From contig NZ_CP144375.1 of assembly GCF_043575855.1 (NCBI RefSeq), positions 1,364,001 to 1,428,000 of the forward strand: a stretch of 64,000 nucleotides of DNA, read 5' to 3'. The position numbers and the translations under genes are program-made. Shown piece by piece: positions 18,601-24,653 of this stretch. Below the pieces are notes generated by a model. It was not told the origin of the DNA and searched no databases. It was given only the letters and a program-made list of their open reading frames with translations. This DNA is from Kutzneria buriramensis. GTDB lineage: Bacteria > Actinomycetota > Actinomycetes > Mycobacteriales > Pseudonocardiaceae. The number at the start of each line of letters is the position of its first letter. Positions within the stretch are counted from its first letter, which is position 1.

Positions 18601-19104
18601 TCCGACCGTGAGAACAGCGATTTCCTGGTGGCGGCGAAGTCGATGGCTGCCGCGCGGGAGGGCCGGGCTGGGGACGCTGTGGCGGAATTGGGTGTCATTC
18701 TCGATCCGCGGTTCGAGGGGATGATGCTGCGGCACCAGTGGTTGCCGGAGTTGGTTCGGATGGCGATTGGTGTCGGGGACATGGCGACCGCGCGGGAGGC
18801 GGTTGCCGCGTGTTCGGCGGAGGCGCACCGGGAGACGACGCCGGCTCGGGCGGCTGCGGCGGCGGAGCGGTGTCGGGCGGTTTTCGAGCGTGACACTGAT
18901 GCGTTGGTGTCGGTGGCTACGCATTACCGGGCCGTGGGACGGGTGTTCGAGCTGGCCCAGACGTTGGAGGAACGGGCGGGGTTGCTGGCTTCGATGGGCC
19001 GTGCTGGGGAGGCCGAGGCTGTGTTGGGGGAATGTCTGGAGCTGTACCGGGGGTTTGGGGCGGTGTGGGACATTCGCCGGGCTGAGGCGGCAGTGCGGGG
19101 CTAG
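15661..19104 (+). CDS. Giant SARP-type regulator: winged HTH, BTAD, AAA ATPase, TPR-like repeats
   Basis: An 1147-aa regulator. In order: a winged helix (residues 1-100, with EELIDGVWGENPPATVEGSL), BTAD (about 105-260), a proline-rich linker, an AAA/STAND ATPase with Walker A GEMGIGKSAL near 316-325 and Walker B PLAVGLDDVQWAD, then a long helical-repeat region. Such SARP-LAL hybrids activate biosynthetic clusters. Position next to the hydroxylase/methyltransferase genes makes those possible targets. Odd: the last ~500 codons shift from C/G-ending to G/T-ending codons (for example the final 27 sense codons end mostly in G), part of a local strand skew that peaks at the HNH element downstream. 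Confidence 0.92.
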   Translation: MTSQPTPELRAKLLGPVRVWVGPREVTLGSPLPRAVIAMLAMRSTNVVSREELIDGVWGENPPATVEGSLYTYISSLRKALEPDRGRRESSGLLVSEGAGYRLLLPAANLDVVEFERLREHGQHQLADGDAVGAQRSLDDALGLWQGEALSGVTGPYAQAQRYRLGELRLVARELSAEAALANGQHATAVADIAALVHEHPIRERPRWLLMLALYRCGRQAEALTAFREARQVLIDELGVDPSRQLQELHERILANDPTLLLTPTVPVQTTTRAPAPTTPPPAAALVGRETEMDALRAAVTEVSAGRGQTVWIEGEMGIGKSALLMAGLAHAEWAGCQVAHAVADTLGQRFPLRAMLDCLDVTPQSTDPRRVALAHALRDSEANQSIVGGGNSIFSTIDRLVALVEELCADGPLAVGLDDVQWADESSLEVWHRLCLLTAKLPLLLIGATRPAHQRPEVDQLRRDTESLGGAVLRLAPLTIDDVAGMVGELVGAPPGPRLREIAGRSGGNPLYVREMADALVRERIVHVDDDTAEVTAEAFERVPVSLVSAVTGRLGFLSEATREVLRWAALLGGEFGVVDLSVVVGKSVSALVQPFEEAIAAGVLRDAGLRLAFRHPLIRQSLYEGMPAALRVGLHYQAAQALAAAGGPEEHVAEQLLAAESGMGPWAAEWLAQAASVLHHRAPLVVVELLQRVLETVHIADSARAALMAHLTSVLFRIGRDAEAEQWGRKALAHLHDANLAAEVRWVLAYVPYRASHAEKALAMLDEALADSDLPQLWRARLLSLQALVQRASAGELEVSQETAHRAVALGEQVGDAFTVGQSLEVLWQVEAVRRDYARGVEYLNRAMDIVGTDISLTDLRLVLLDNRMFTLQCLDRLAEAGEDLRMAFEIAAHNTPLASLHVAGAVHRYWLGQWDDALSDLSRALGDSPDFTGYGLREGGPVLLLHGCGALIAAHRDDEERIRKHLEAGLTLPVLSESDRENSDFLVAAKSMAAAREGRAGDAVAELGVILDPRFEGMMLRHQWLPELVRMAIGVGDMATAREAVAACSAEAHRETTPARAAAAAERCRAVFERDTDALVSVATHYRAVGRVFELAQTLEERAGLLASMGRAGEAEAVLGECLELYRGFGAVWDIRRAEAAVRG

Positions 19105-19113
19105 GGTGTCGCC

Positions 19114-19446
19114 ATGGCGACGGTGCTGCCTCGGATGTTCGTGGACGATCCTGCTGGCGCGGTTCGGTTCCTGCGTGAGGTTTTCGGCGCTGAGGGGGCG
19201 TTTGTTGGCGACCGGCCGGCGGAGATGGTGATCGGGGACAGCGTGGTGCTGGTGTCCGGGACTGCTGACCGTGGGCGGTTCCCGGTGTTTCTGTATGTGT
19301 ACGTGGGTGACACGGATGCGGCGTTCGGTCGGGCGGTGGGTGCTGGGGCCGAGGTGCTGGAGGAGCCGACGCAGACGCCGTACGGGCAGCGGCGTGCGAT
19401 GGTGCGGGATCCTTACGGGAACGTTTTCCAGATCGCGGCGGTTTGA
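19114..19446 (+). CDS. VOC/glyoxalase-superfamily protein
   Basis: A 110-aa single VOC-domain protein. Seen: the opening MFVDDPAGAVRFLREVFGA, the central LYVYVGDTDAAFGRAVGAGA and the closing RRAMVRDPYGNVFQIAAV, the repeated beta-alpha-beta-beta-beta fold of bleomycin-resistance/glyoxalase proteins. Usual metal ligands are mostly absent (VDDP instead of an H start), as in many ligand-sequestering relatives. It starts 9 nt after the SARP-ATPase stop and is probably cotranscribed. Function unknown; binding or modifying a small hydrophobic compound is plausible. Confidence 0.82.
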   Translation: MATVLPRMFVDDPAGAVRFLREVFGAEGAFVGDRPAEMVIGDSVVLVSGTADRGRFPVFLYVYVGDTDAAFGRAVGAGAEVLEEPTQTPYGQRRAMVRDPYGNVFQIAAV

Positions 19447-19509
19447 GTGGTTGTGTTGCCCGGGATGGAACCTTTGGGACCGGTTGCCGGGTTTTATCGT
19501 GTGTATGTC

Positions 19510-19629
19510 GCGTGGATTTTGCGTGGAGCCTCTGGACGATGGCCATGAGGGGCATCTCCGGGGCAGGCTACGCCTGCCCCTCACGCAGTAAAGCTTAGGC
19601 CATCGTCCCCCTCCACGCAAAATCCACGC
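19510..19629 (+). repeat. Left ~120-bp palindrome of the HNH element
   Basis: It folds into three stacked stems. The outer arms are GCGTGGATTTTGCGTGGAG (19510-19528) with CTCCACGCAAAATCCACGC (19611-19629). The middle arms are GGACGATGGCC with GGCCATCGTCC. The inner hairpin is GGGGCAGG-CTACG-CCTGCCCC. The asymmetric marks CCTCT on one side and AAAGCTTA on the other give it a direction. The right-hand palindrome at 21042 is the same element inverted. Confidence 0.9.
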
Positions 19630-19723
19630 TTATCGTGTTGTTGGCGGTTCTGTGCGACCGATCGCTCGATTATGCATGAAACAGTTCACCCGTTAGGGAT
19701 TCGATTTGGATCTTGCAGGTCGG

Positions 19724-19729
19724 TATTCT
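19724..19729 (+). promoter_or_regulatory. Possible -10 box of the DUF222-HNH gene
   Basis: TATTCT lies 7 nt before the ATG at 19737, the spacing expected for a leaderless transcript. No good -35 is seen. An AGAGGT directly before the ATG is too close to serve as a ribosome-binding site. Confidence 0.45.
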
Positions 19730-19736
19730 TAGAGGT

Positions 19737-20879
19737 ATGGAACTCACCCGGGAGTTGGAGAGAGCGGAGCCCAGCGGGGCCCTGCTCGATCTTCTCGCGG
19801 GCCTCGATCTGGACGCCCTTTCCGCCGACGAGCGGGTCACCGTCACCATTCTCGCCCGCAAGATCCGGGCCTTCGCCGACTACGTGGAGTTGACTGTGCT
19901 GCGGGGTGTCGAGGACACCGCCGAGTTGGCGATGGCCATCACCGAACCCGAGCAGACCGTGGCCCGGCGTAAGGTGTTGACCGAGGATCTGCGGACCCTG
20001 CCCCGCCTGATGGACCAGTTGCGGGAGGGGCGCCTGGACCTGCGGCGGCTGGAAGCGGTCCGTGATCGGGTCTGCAATCTGCCGTCCGTGGCGCTCATCG
20101 CCGAGGTCGAAGACGCCCTGCTCGACATCGCCCCAGGACTCACCCACTCGCAGTTGGGCCGGCGGACCACCGCCCTGGTCGCGCAAGCCGACCCCACCGG
20201 CTACGAACAACGCCACCAGAAAGCCAAAACCGAGCGTCGCGTGGAGATCCGGCCGCGCCCGGACGGCATGGCCCACCTCACCGCCATCCTGCCCGCAGTC
20301 GACGCCCGCATGGTCCACGACCTGCTCTGCGCCGACGCCAAAGACCTCCCCACAGACGAGCGCACCACCGACCAGAAACGCGCCGACGCCTTCCTCGACC
20401 GCTTCCTGGGCAACGTCCGGAAGCGCGATGTCCAGGTCCACGTCACCATCTCCATGGAAACCCTCATGGGGTTGACCGAAGACCCCGCCCTACTCGAGGG
20501 CTACGGCCCCATCTCCGCCGACACCGCCCGCGAACTCGCCATGCACGGCATCTGGCGGGCGATCCTGCTCGACGAACACGACCAAGCCGAAGCGATCGGC
20601 AAACACACCTACCGACCAGGCCGCCGCCTCAAAGAACTCGTCGGCGTCCGCGCCGGCAACGTCTGCTCGGCCCCCGGCTGCACCCGGTCGGTTCAGGAAG
20701 GCGACCACGTCACGCCGTGGCCCAAAGGCCACACCACACTCGCCAACGTCAAAGGCCTCTGCACCCGCCACCACCACTTGAAGCACGACACCCACAAGGT
20801 CACCGTCGACGACGACGGCACCCTGCACTGGACCACCCCACACGGCCGCACCTACACCACCACACCCCACCAATACTGA
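19737..20879 (+). CDS. DUF222 / HNH endonuclease (13E12-repeat type)
   Basis: A 380-aa protein. Residues 1-~250 are the helical DUF222 domain (for example EPEQTVARRKVLTEDLRTLP, RRLEAVRDRVCNLPSVALIA). The C-terminus carries an HNH nuclease at about 305-350: Cys pair CSAPGCTR, then EGDHVTPWPKGH, then LANVKGLCTRHHHLKH. All HNH metal and catalytic residues appear intact. Such proteins are abundant multicopy genes in actinobacteria with no settled function. The gene stands alone between two inverted palindromes. Base composition changes inside it: the first third is G-rich on the coding strand and the rest is C/A-rich. Start at ATG 19737; a TTG at 19713 is possible. Confidence 0.92.
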   Translation: MELTRELERAEPSGALLDLLAGLDLDALSADERVTVTILARKIRAFADYVELTVLRGVEDTAELAMAITEPEQTVARRKVLTEDLRTLPRLMDQLREGRLDLRRLEAVRDRVCNLPSVALIAEVEDALLDIAPGLTHSQLGRRTTALVAQADPTGYEQRHQKAKTERRVEIRPRPDGMAHLTAILPAVDARMVHDLLCADAKDLPTDERTTDQKRADAFLDRFLGNVRKRDVQVHVTISMETLMGLTEDPALLEGYGPISADTARELAMHGIWRAILLDEHDQAEAIGKHTYRPGRRLKELVGVRAGNVCSAPGCTRSVQEGDHVTPWPKGHTTLANVKGLCTRHHHLKHDTHKVTVDDDGTLHWTTPHGRTYTTTPHQY

Positions 20880-21405
20880 CCGGCCAACCGGCCACATGGC
20901 TCCGCCCCGCCGGCCATCCATCCCGCCGCACTACCGATCACCGCACCGACTCCATTCCCAACCGCCTCACCACGCGCCATGTTCCTTGACAATTCCACAG
21001 CGACCGAAAATTCGCCAACACACCACCTGCAACCACCGCCTCGGGTCGATTTTGTGTGGAGGTGGACGATGGCCTAAGCTTTCCGCGCGAGGGGCAGGCG
21101 TAACCTGCCCCGGAAAGGCTCCTCGAAGGCCATCGTCCAGAGGCTCCACACCAAATCGACCCGAACACCGCCGCCCAAAAACCGGGCCACCACCAGCCTC
21201 AAACGAACCCGAACCGCGCCGCCCTAAAACCCACGCCGCCCACCCCGAAACCACGCAGCACCCCCGCCCAAAAACCGCATCACCCGCACCTCAAACGACC
21301 CCGAACCAAACCACCCCCACACCAAACGGCCCAGAACCACACAGCCGAAAATCCCAACGACCCCGCCCCACTAAACCCCGCCCCCAAGAACGACCCCGAA
21401 ACGCC
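20880..21405. other. 526-bp gene-free, C/A-rich region containing the right palindrome
   Basis: Apart from the palindrome at 21042-21163 I see no credible gene. The plus strand from about 21170 to 21400 is strikingly poor in G and T: in 21301-21360 I count 28 C, 24 A, 7 G and 1 T. Open frames here are low-complexity Pro/Thr/Arg-rich artefacts of that composition. Confidence 0.75.
21042..21163 (-). repeat. Right ~120-bp palindrome of the HNH element (inverted copy)
   Basis: Read on the minus strand it matches the left palindrome. Shared blocks are CCTCTGGACGATGGCC, GGGGCAGG-TTACG-CCTGCCCC and AAAGCTTAGGCCATCGTCC. The outer arms differ in sequence from the left copy (CGGGTCGATTTTGTGTGGAG here) but change together on both sides, so pairing is preserved apart from one mismatch. 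This covariation argues that the folded form matters. Confidence 0.9.
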
Positions 21406-21555
21406 TCAGCGCCGGAAGAGTTTCCGCAGCCGCGCCCACCAGCCGCCGGCGGCACGAAACCGCTCACACGAGCACAAAGCGCAGTCGTTGCCGGGCCGGT
21501 AGTGCTCATGCGCAGCGAGCACATGACCGCACTCGCACATCGGATCCGCTGCCAC
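21406..21555 (-). CDS. 49-aa Cys/His zinc-ribbon-like small protein
   Basis: A short ORF with two knuckle-like metal pairs: MCECGHVLAAHEHYRPG, then NDCALCSCERFRAAGG, and a basic amphipathic tail WWARLRKLFRR. The C-x-C-G-H...H-x-H...C-x2-C-x-C spacing strongly suggests zinc binding. It resembles short conserved actinobacterial proteins of unknown role that I recall only loosely. The start is GTG at 21555, exactly 8 nt after a TATGAT box, so probably leaderless; ATG at 21540 is an alternative. The gene lies in the skewed zone yet keeps an intact reading frame. Confidence 0.72.
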   Translation of the reverse strand: MAADPMCECGHVLAAHEHYRPGNDCALCSCERFRAAGGWWARLRKLFRR

Positions 21556-21563
21556 GACACCAG

Positions 21564-21569
21564 ATCATA
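21564..21569 (-). promoter_or_regulatory. -10 box (TATGAT) of the small zinc-ribbon gene
   Basis: TATGAT on the minus strand ends 8 nt before the GTG at 21555, consistent with a leaderless transcript. It lies about 20 bp from the divergent thioesterase -10. Confidence 0.55.
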
Positions 21570-21590
21570 GGCGTCCCGTGAAGCGGCGAC

Positions 21591-21596
21591 TACGCT
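21591..21596 (+). promoter_or_regulatory. -10 box (TACGCT) of the thioesterase gene
   Basis: TACGCT ends 8 nt before the GTG at 21605, fitting a leaderless transcript, and supports that start over the GTG at 21578. Confidence 0.5.
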
Positions 21597-21604
21597 CGGC
21601 GACC

Positions 21605-21994
21605 GTGAACCTCGACGAACTGATCAAACTCATGCCGTTCGCAACCCAGCTCGGCATCACCCTCGACGCGGCAAGCCCCGAAGAAGCCCGCGGCCGCATG
21701 ACCTGGGCACCGCAACGCTGCACGGCCGCCAACATCATGCACGGCGGCGCGCTGATGGCCTTCGCGGACACCGTCGCCGCCGTCAACGCCTTCCTCAACC
21801 TGCCACCTGGCGCGACGACCTCGACGATCCAGTCCGGCACCAACTTCTTCCGCGCGGTCCGCTCCGGCACCGTCACCGCCGTCAGCCAACCCCTGCACGT
21901 CGGCCGCTCCACCATCGTCATCCGGACCGACCTGCACGACGACGAACTGCGCACGGTCGCGACCATCACCCAGACGCAGTCCGTCCTCGCCTAG
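21605..21994 (+). CDS. PaaI-family hotdog thioesterase
   Basis: A 129-aa single hotdog domain. Seen: NIMHGGALMAFADTVAAVNA (the PaaI 'HGG' active-site loop and helix with Asp), followed by TIQSGTNFFRAVRSGTVTA and TIVIRTDLHDDE. It should hydrolyse phenylacetyl-CoA-like or other acyl-CoA thioesters in the cytoplasm. The GTG at 21605 is chosen because a -10-like box lies 8 nt upstream. It is convergent with an aldo/keto reductase gene 1 nt away. Codons are C/A-rich, continuing the skew to the right of the HNH element. Confidence 0.87.
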   Translation: MNLDELIKLMPFATQLGITLDAASPEEARGRMTWAPQRCTAANIMHGGALMAFADTVAAVNAFLNLPPGATTSTIQSGTNFFRAVRSGTVTAVSQPLHVGRSTIVIRTDLHDDELRTVATITQTQSVLA

Positions 21995-21995
21995 T

Positions 21996-22982
21996 TCACG
22001 CCAGCAGCTTCTCGATCAGCGCGAGCTCCTCGTCGCTGAAGTCGAGGTTGGCCGCGGCGCCGACGCTGTCCTCGATCTGACGCACACTGCTCGCGCCGAC
22101 CAACGCCGACGTCACCCGGCCGCCGCGCAGGATCCACGCGATCGCCATCTGCGCCAACGTCTGCCCCCGCCCCTGGGCGACCTCGTTCAACGCGCGAATA
22201 CGATCCAGTTGCGCCGCAACGCCTTCGCCCGTCAGGAAGGGGCTGTCGCTGGCCGCCCGCGAGTCCTCGGGAATGCCGTTGAGGTACCGATTCGTCAGCA
22301 AACCCTGTGCCAGCGGGGAAAACGCGATCGCGCCGGCGCCCACCTCGTCGAGCACGTCCAGCAGGCCCTCCTCCACCCAGCGGTTCACCATCGAGTACGA
22401 CGGCTGGTGGATCAGCAGCGGCGTGCCCAGCCGCTCCAGCACCGCCGCGGCCTCACGGGTCTGCTCGGCGGAATAGTTCGAGACGCCGACGTAGAGCGCC
22501 TTTCCCTGCTGCACAATGGAATGCAGCGCTCCCATGGTCTCGTCGAGCGGCGTCTCCGGGTCCGGCCGGTGATGGTAGAACACGTCCACGTAGTCCAGGC
22601 CCATCCGCCGCAGACTGGCGTCCAAACTGGACACCAGGTACTTGCGGGAGCCCCACTCGCCGTACGGGCCGTCCCACATCAGGTAGCCGGCCTTGGTGGA
22701 CACCAGGATCTCGTCCCGGTACGGCCTGAGGTCCTCGGCGAACAGCCGGCCGAAGTTCTCCTCGGCGGAACCGGGCGGCGGGCCGTAGTTGTTGGCCAGG
22801 TCGAAGTGCGTGACGCCCAGGTCGAAGGCGCGCCGCAGGATCGCCCGCTGGGTGTCGATCCGGTTCACGTCGCCGAAGTTGTGCCACAGCCCCAGCGACA
22901 CGGCCGGCAGCTTCAGGCCGCTGCGACCGGTGCGGCGGTAGGGCATCGTGGTGTAGCGCGCGCCATCGGCGACGTACGGCAT
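21996..22982 (-). CDS. Aldo/keto reductase, L-glyceraldehyde-3-phosphate reductase (YghZ/AKR14) type
   Basis: A 328-aa (beta/alpha)8 reductase. The N-terminus MPYRRTGRSGLKLPAVSLGL then WHNFGD is the hallmark of the YghZ/GapP-like AKR14 group. Other landmarks: HFDLANNYGPPPGSAE (catalytic Asp-Tyr), VSTKAGYLMW (catalytic Lys), YVDVFYHHRPDP (His), and the NADPH-binding tail RVTSALVGASSVRQI. It reduces methylglyoxal or L-glyceraldehyde-3-phosphate in relatives. The ATG follows GGGGAGAG. It lies downstream of a Crp/Fnr-type gene on the same strand. Confidence 0.9.
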   Translation of the reverse strand: MPYVADGARYTTMPYRRTGRSGLKLPAVSLGLWHNFGDVNRIDTQRAILRRAFDLGVTHFDLANNYGPPPGSAEENFGRLFAEDLRPYRDEILVSTKAGYLMWDGPYGEWGSRKYLVSSLDASLRRMGLDYVDVFYHHRPDPETPLDETMGALHSIVQQGKALYVGVSNYSAEQTREAAAVLERLGTPLLIHQPSYSMVNRWVEEGLLDVLDEVGAGAIAFSPLAQGLLTNRYLNGIPEDSRAASDSPFLTGEGVAAQLDRIRALNEVAQGRGQTLAQMAIAWILRGGRVTSALVGASSVRQIEDSVGAAANLDFSDEELALIEKLLA

Positions 22983-23024
22983 TCGACTCTCCCCGTCAGT
23001 ACTGGAAAAACACCCGACCGGATC

Positions 23025-23684
23025 CTAACCGCCGGGCCGCCAGCCGGGGTCGGCGAGCTTGCGCTCCAACGCATCGGCGTCCACGATCTGGTAATAGCGC
23101 CGGTCGGTGATCAGCACGCCGTCCTGCCGCAGCAGGTGCACCGCGTGCTCGATGGACTTCTGCGAGGCCGTCACCAACTGCGCCAGCTCCGCCTGCGTCA
23201 CCCCGCGCACGCCGAATCCCGGCCCGACCGGCTCGCCGAACTCGCGGGCCAGGTCGAGCAGCACCCGCGCCAGCCGCGCCTGTACGTCCATCGACGCCCG
23301 GTACTCCAGCCGCTTGTCGGCCCGCCACAGCCTTTCCCGCAACAGATCCGTGACGAACCGCAGCACCTCGGGATCCTCGGCGGCCAGCGCCAGGAACCGC
23401 GCGCCGTCCACGTGCACGGCGCGGCCGTGGGTGCGGGCGACGATGCTGGCCGACCGCTGCCGGTCCCACAGCACGCCCATCTCCCCCAGCACGTCGCCGG
23501 GCCCGTAGAAGCCGAGGATCGAGTCGACGCCGTTCTGACCCGGCAGCACCACCTTCACCGACCCGGCCTCGATCAACAGCACCTCGTCGCTGTCGTCGCC
23601 GGCCACGCAGAGCAGGTCCCCGTTGCGGAAGGGCACCGCGCGCCCGTGCGTGCGGAGCTTGGCCCGCACGGTCTCGAAGTCCAC
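23025..23684 (-). CDS. Crp/Fnr-family transcriptional regulator
   Basis: A 219-aa protein with an N-terminal cyclic-nucleotide-binding fold (about 15-120: SDEVLLIEAGSVKVVLP, GFYGPGDVLGEMGVL) and a C-terminal winged helix (GVTQAELAQLVTASQKSIEH, about 160-180). The Fnr iron-sulfur cysteines are absent. The cAMP-pocket PGDVLGEMG...RSASI resembles Crp, so cyclic-nucleotide or redox-independent sensing is possible. The GTG start is close behind AGGTG. It lies between two aldo/keto reductase genes on the same strand and may regulate them. Confidence 0.88.
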   Translation of the reverse strand: MDFETVRAKLRTHGRAVPFRNGDLLCVAGDDSDEVLLIEAGSVKVVLPGQNGVDSILGFYGPGDVLGEMGVLWDRQRSASIVARTHGRAVHVDGARFLALAAEDPEVLRFVTDLLRERLWRADKRLEYRASMDVQARLARVLLDLAREFGEPVGPGFGVRGVTQAELAQLVTASQKSIEHAVHLLRQDGVLITDRRYYQIVDADALERKLADPGWRPGG

Positions 23685-23723
23685 ACCACCTGTGCTACCA
23701 GGTCCGACGGTTCCAGCGGAACG

Positions 23724-24653
23724 TTATGGCACCGCCTTCCCCCGAGCGGCGGTGTAGAGGGCGTACCACTCGACGTTGGTCATGGCCGCCGCCTGCGCCT
23801 CGGCGTCCGCGCAGGCCCGGATCCGGTCCGGGTTGGCCGTGCCGACCACCGGCTCGATGCGGGCCGGGTGGCGCAGCAGCCAGCCCAGCACGATCGCCTC
23901 GGCGGTGGTGCCCTTCTCCGCCGCAATGGCGTTGACCAGCTCGTACGCCGCGTCGTCGGCCTGCGACCGACGGGCGCCGCTGTAGATGCCCTGGGCCAGC
24001 GAGCCCCACGCCTGGATCCGCACATCATTGGCCCGGCAGTACTCGATCGTGCCCTCCGGGAAGGACAGGCCGCTGCCCTCGGGGTGGTTGACCAGCACGC
24101 CGGCCTCCAGCCAGTCCCGCCGGTGCAGGCTCATCTCCAGCTGGTTGGCGACCAGCGGCTCGTCGAGGTGCCGCTGGAGCAGGGCCATCTGCGCCGCCGA
24201 CATGTTCGACACGCCCAGCGCCCGCACCTTGCCGGCGGCGCGCAGCTCCCCGTACGCGTCGGCGACCTCGGCGGGATCCATCAGCGGGTCGGGCCGGTGC
24301 AGCAACAGGACGTCCACGCTGTCCACGCCGAGCCGGCGCAGGCTGGCGTCCACCCGCTCCAGGATCGCCGCCCGGGACAGGTCGTAGTACGCCCGGAGAC
24401 CGTTCTCCCCCAGCCTGATGCCACACTTGGTCTGGATCTTCACCCGGTCGCGCAGCGCCGGATCACGGCGCAGCACCTCGCCGAACACCTGCTCGGCCTT
24501 GCCGTTGGTGTAGATGTCGGCGTGGTCGAACCAGGTGATGCCGATGTCCAGCGCCGCGTGCACGGCCCGTTCCGCGTGGTCGACGTCGGCGTCGGTGAAG
24601 GACGCGTCGTCCCACGAGCCGCCGAGGCCCATGCAGCCGTAGATCAAGGTCAC
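23724..24653 (-). CDS. Aldo/keto reductase (YdhF-like)
   Basis: A 309-aa AKR barrel. Seen: VTLIYGCMGLGGSWDD at the N-terminus (YdhF style), GITWFDHADIYTNGKAE (catalytic Asp-Tyr), KIQTKCGIRLG (Lys), VDVLLLHRPDPLMDP (His), and the NADP tail RIEPVVGTANPDRI. An oxidoreductase of unknown carbonyl substrate. The start is GTG at 24653, which overlaps the TGA of the LuxR-ATPase gene (GTGA), so translation is coupled. A longer start at 24683 would overlap the regulator by 34 bp. Confidence 0.88.
   Translation of the reverse strand: MTLIYGCMGLGGSWDDASFTDADVDHAERAVHAALDIGITWFDHADIYTNGKAEQVFGEVLRRDPALRDRVKIQTKCGIRLGENGLRAYYDLSRAAILERVDASLRRLGVDSVDVLLLHRPDPLMDPAEVADAYGELRAAGKVRALGVSNMSAAQMALLQRHLDEPLVANQLEMSLHRRDWLEAGVLVNHPEGSGLSFPEGTIEYCRANDVRIQAWGSLAQGIYSGARRSQADDAAYELVNAIAAEKGTTAEAIVLGWLLRHPARIEPVVGTANPDRIRACADAEAQAAAMTNVEWYALYTAARGKAVP

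Larger units (their letters stand above)
19510..21163. mobile_element. DUF222-HNH element bounded by inverted palindromes
   Basis: A 1654-bp unit consisting of one DUF222/HNH gene and two ~120-bp palindromes in opposite orientation. I infer a mobile or homing-type element: 13E12-type repeats are known to be multicopy in actinobacteria, and here the flanking DNA has the look of element ends. No target-site duplication is visible at the outer borders (GTATGTC on the left, GAACACC on the right), so movement by a classical transposase is not supported. The gene inside encodes no recognisable transposase or integrase. Confidence 0.6.

Noticed and set aside
17158..19620. An 820-codon open frame antisense to the SARP-ATPase gene
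   Set aside because: It is Arg/His/Gln-rich and lacks any domain. It is open because of the G/T skew of the coding strand and GC third positions. The sense frame has clear ATPase and BTAD motifs.
21291..21560. An 89-codon minus-strand frame beginning MSWQRIRC
   Set aside because: It overlaps the 49-aa Cys/His protein in another frame. The latter has metal-pair spacing and its own -10 box.
20896..21570. A 224-codon frame to the right of the HNH gene
   Set aside because: It crosses the palindrome and is Pro/Arg/Thr-rich because of the C/A-biased DNA. Its resemblance to a frame left of the HNH gene comes only from the shared palindrome.
18400..22000. Chromosome terminus (dif) as the cause of the skew switch
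   Set aside because: The direction of the switch fits a terminus, but the skew is local and fades within about 2 kb. I saw no XerCD-like 28-bp site. Not excluded without the whole-chromosome skew.
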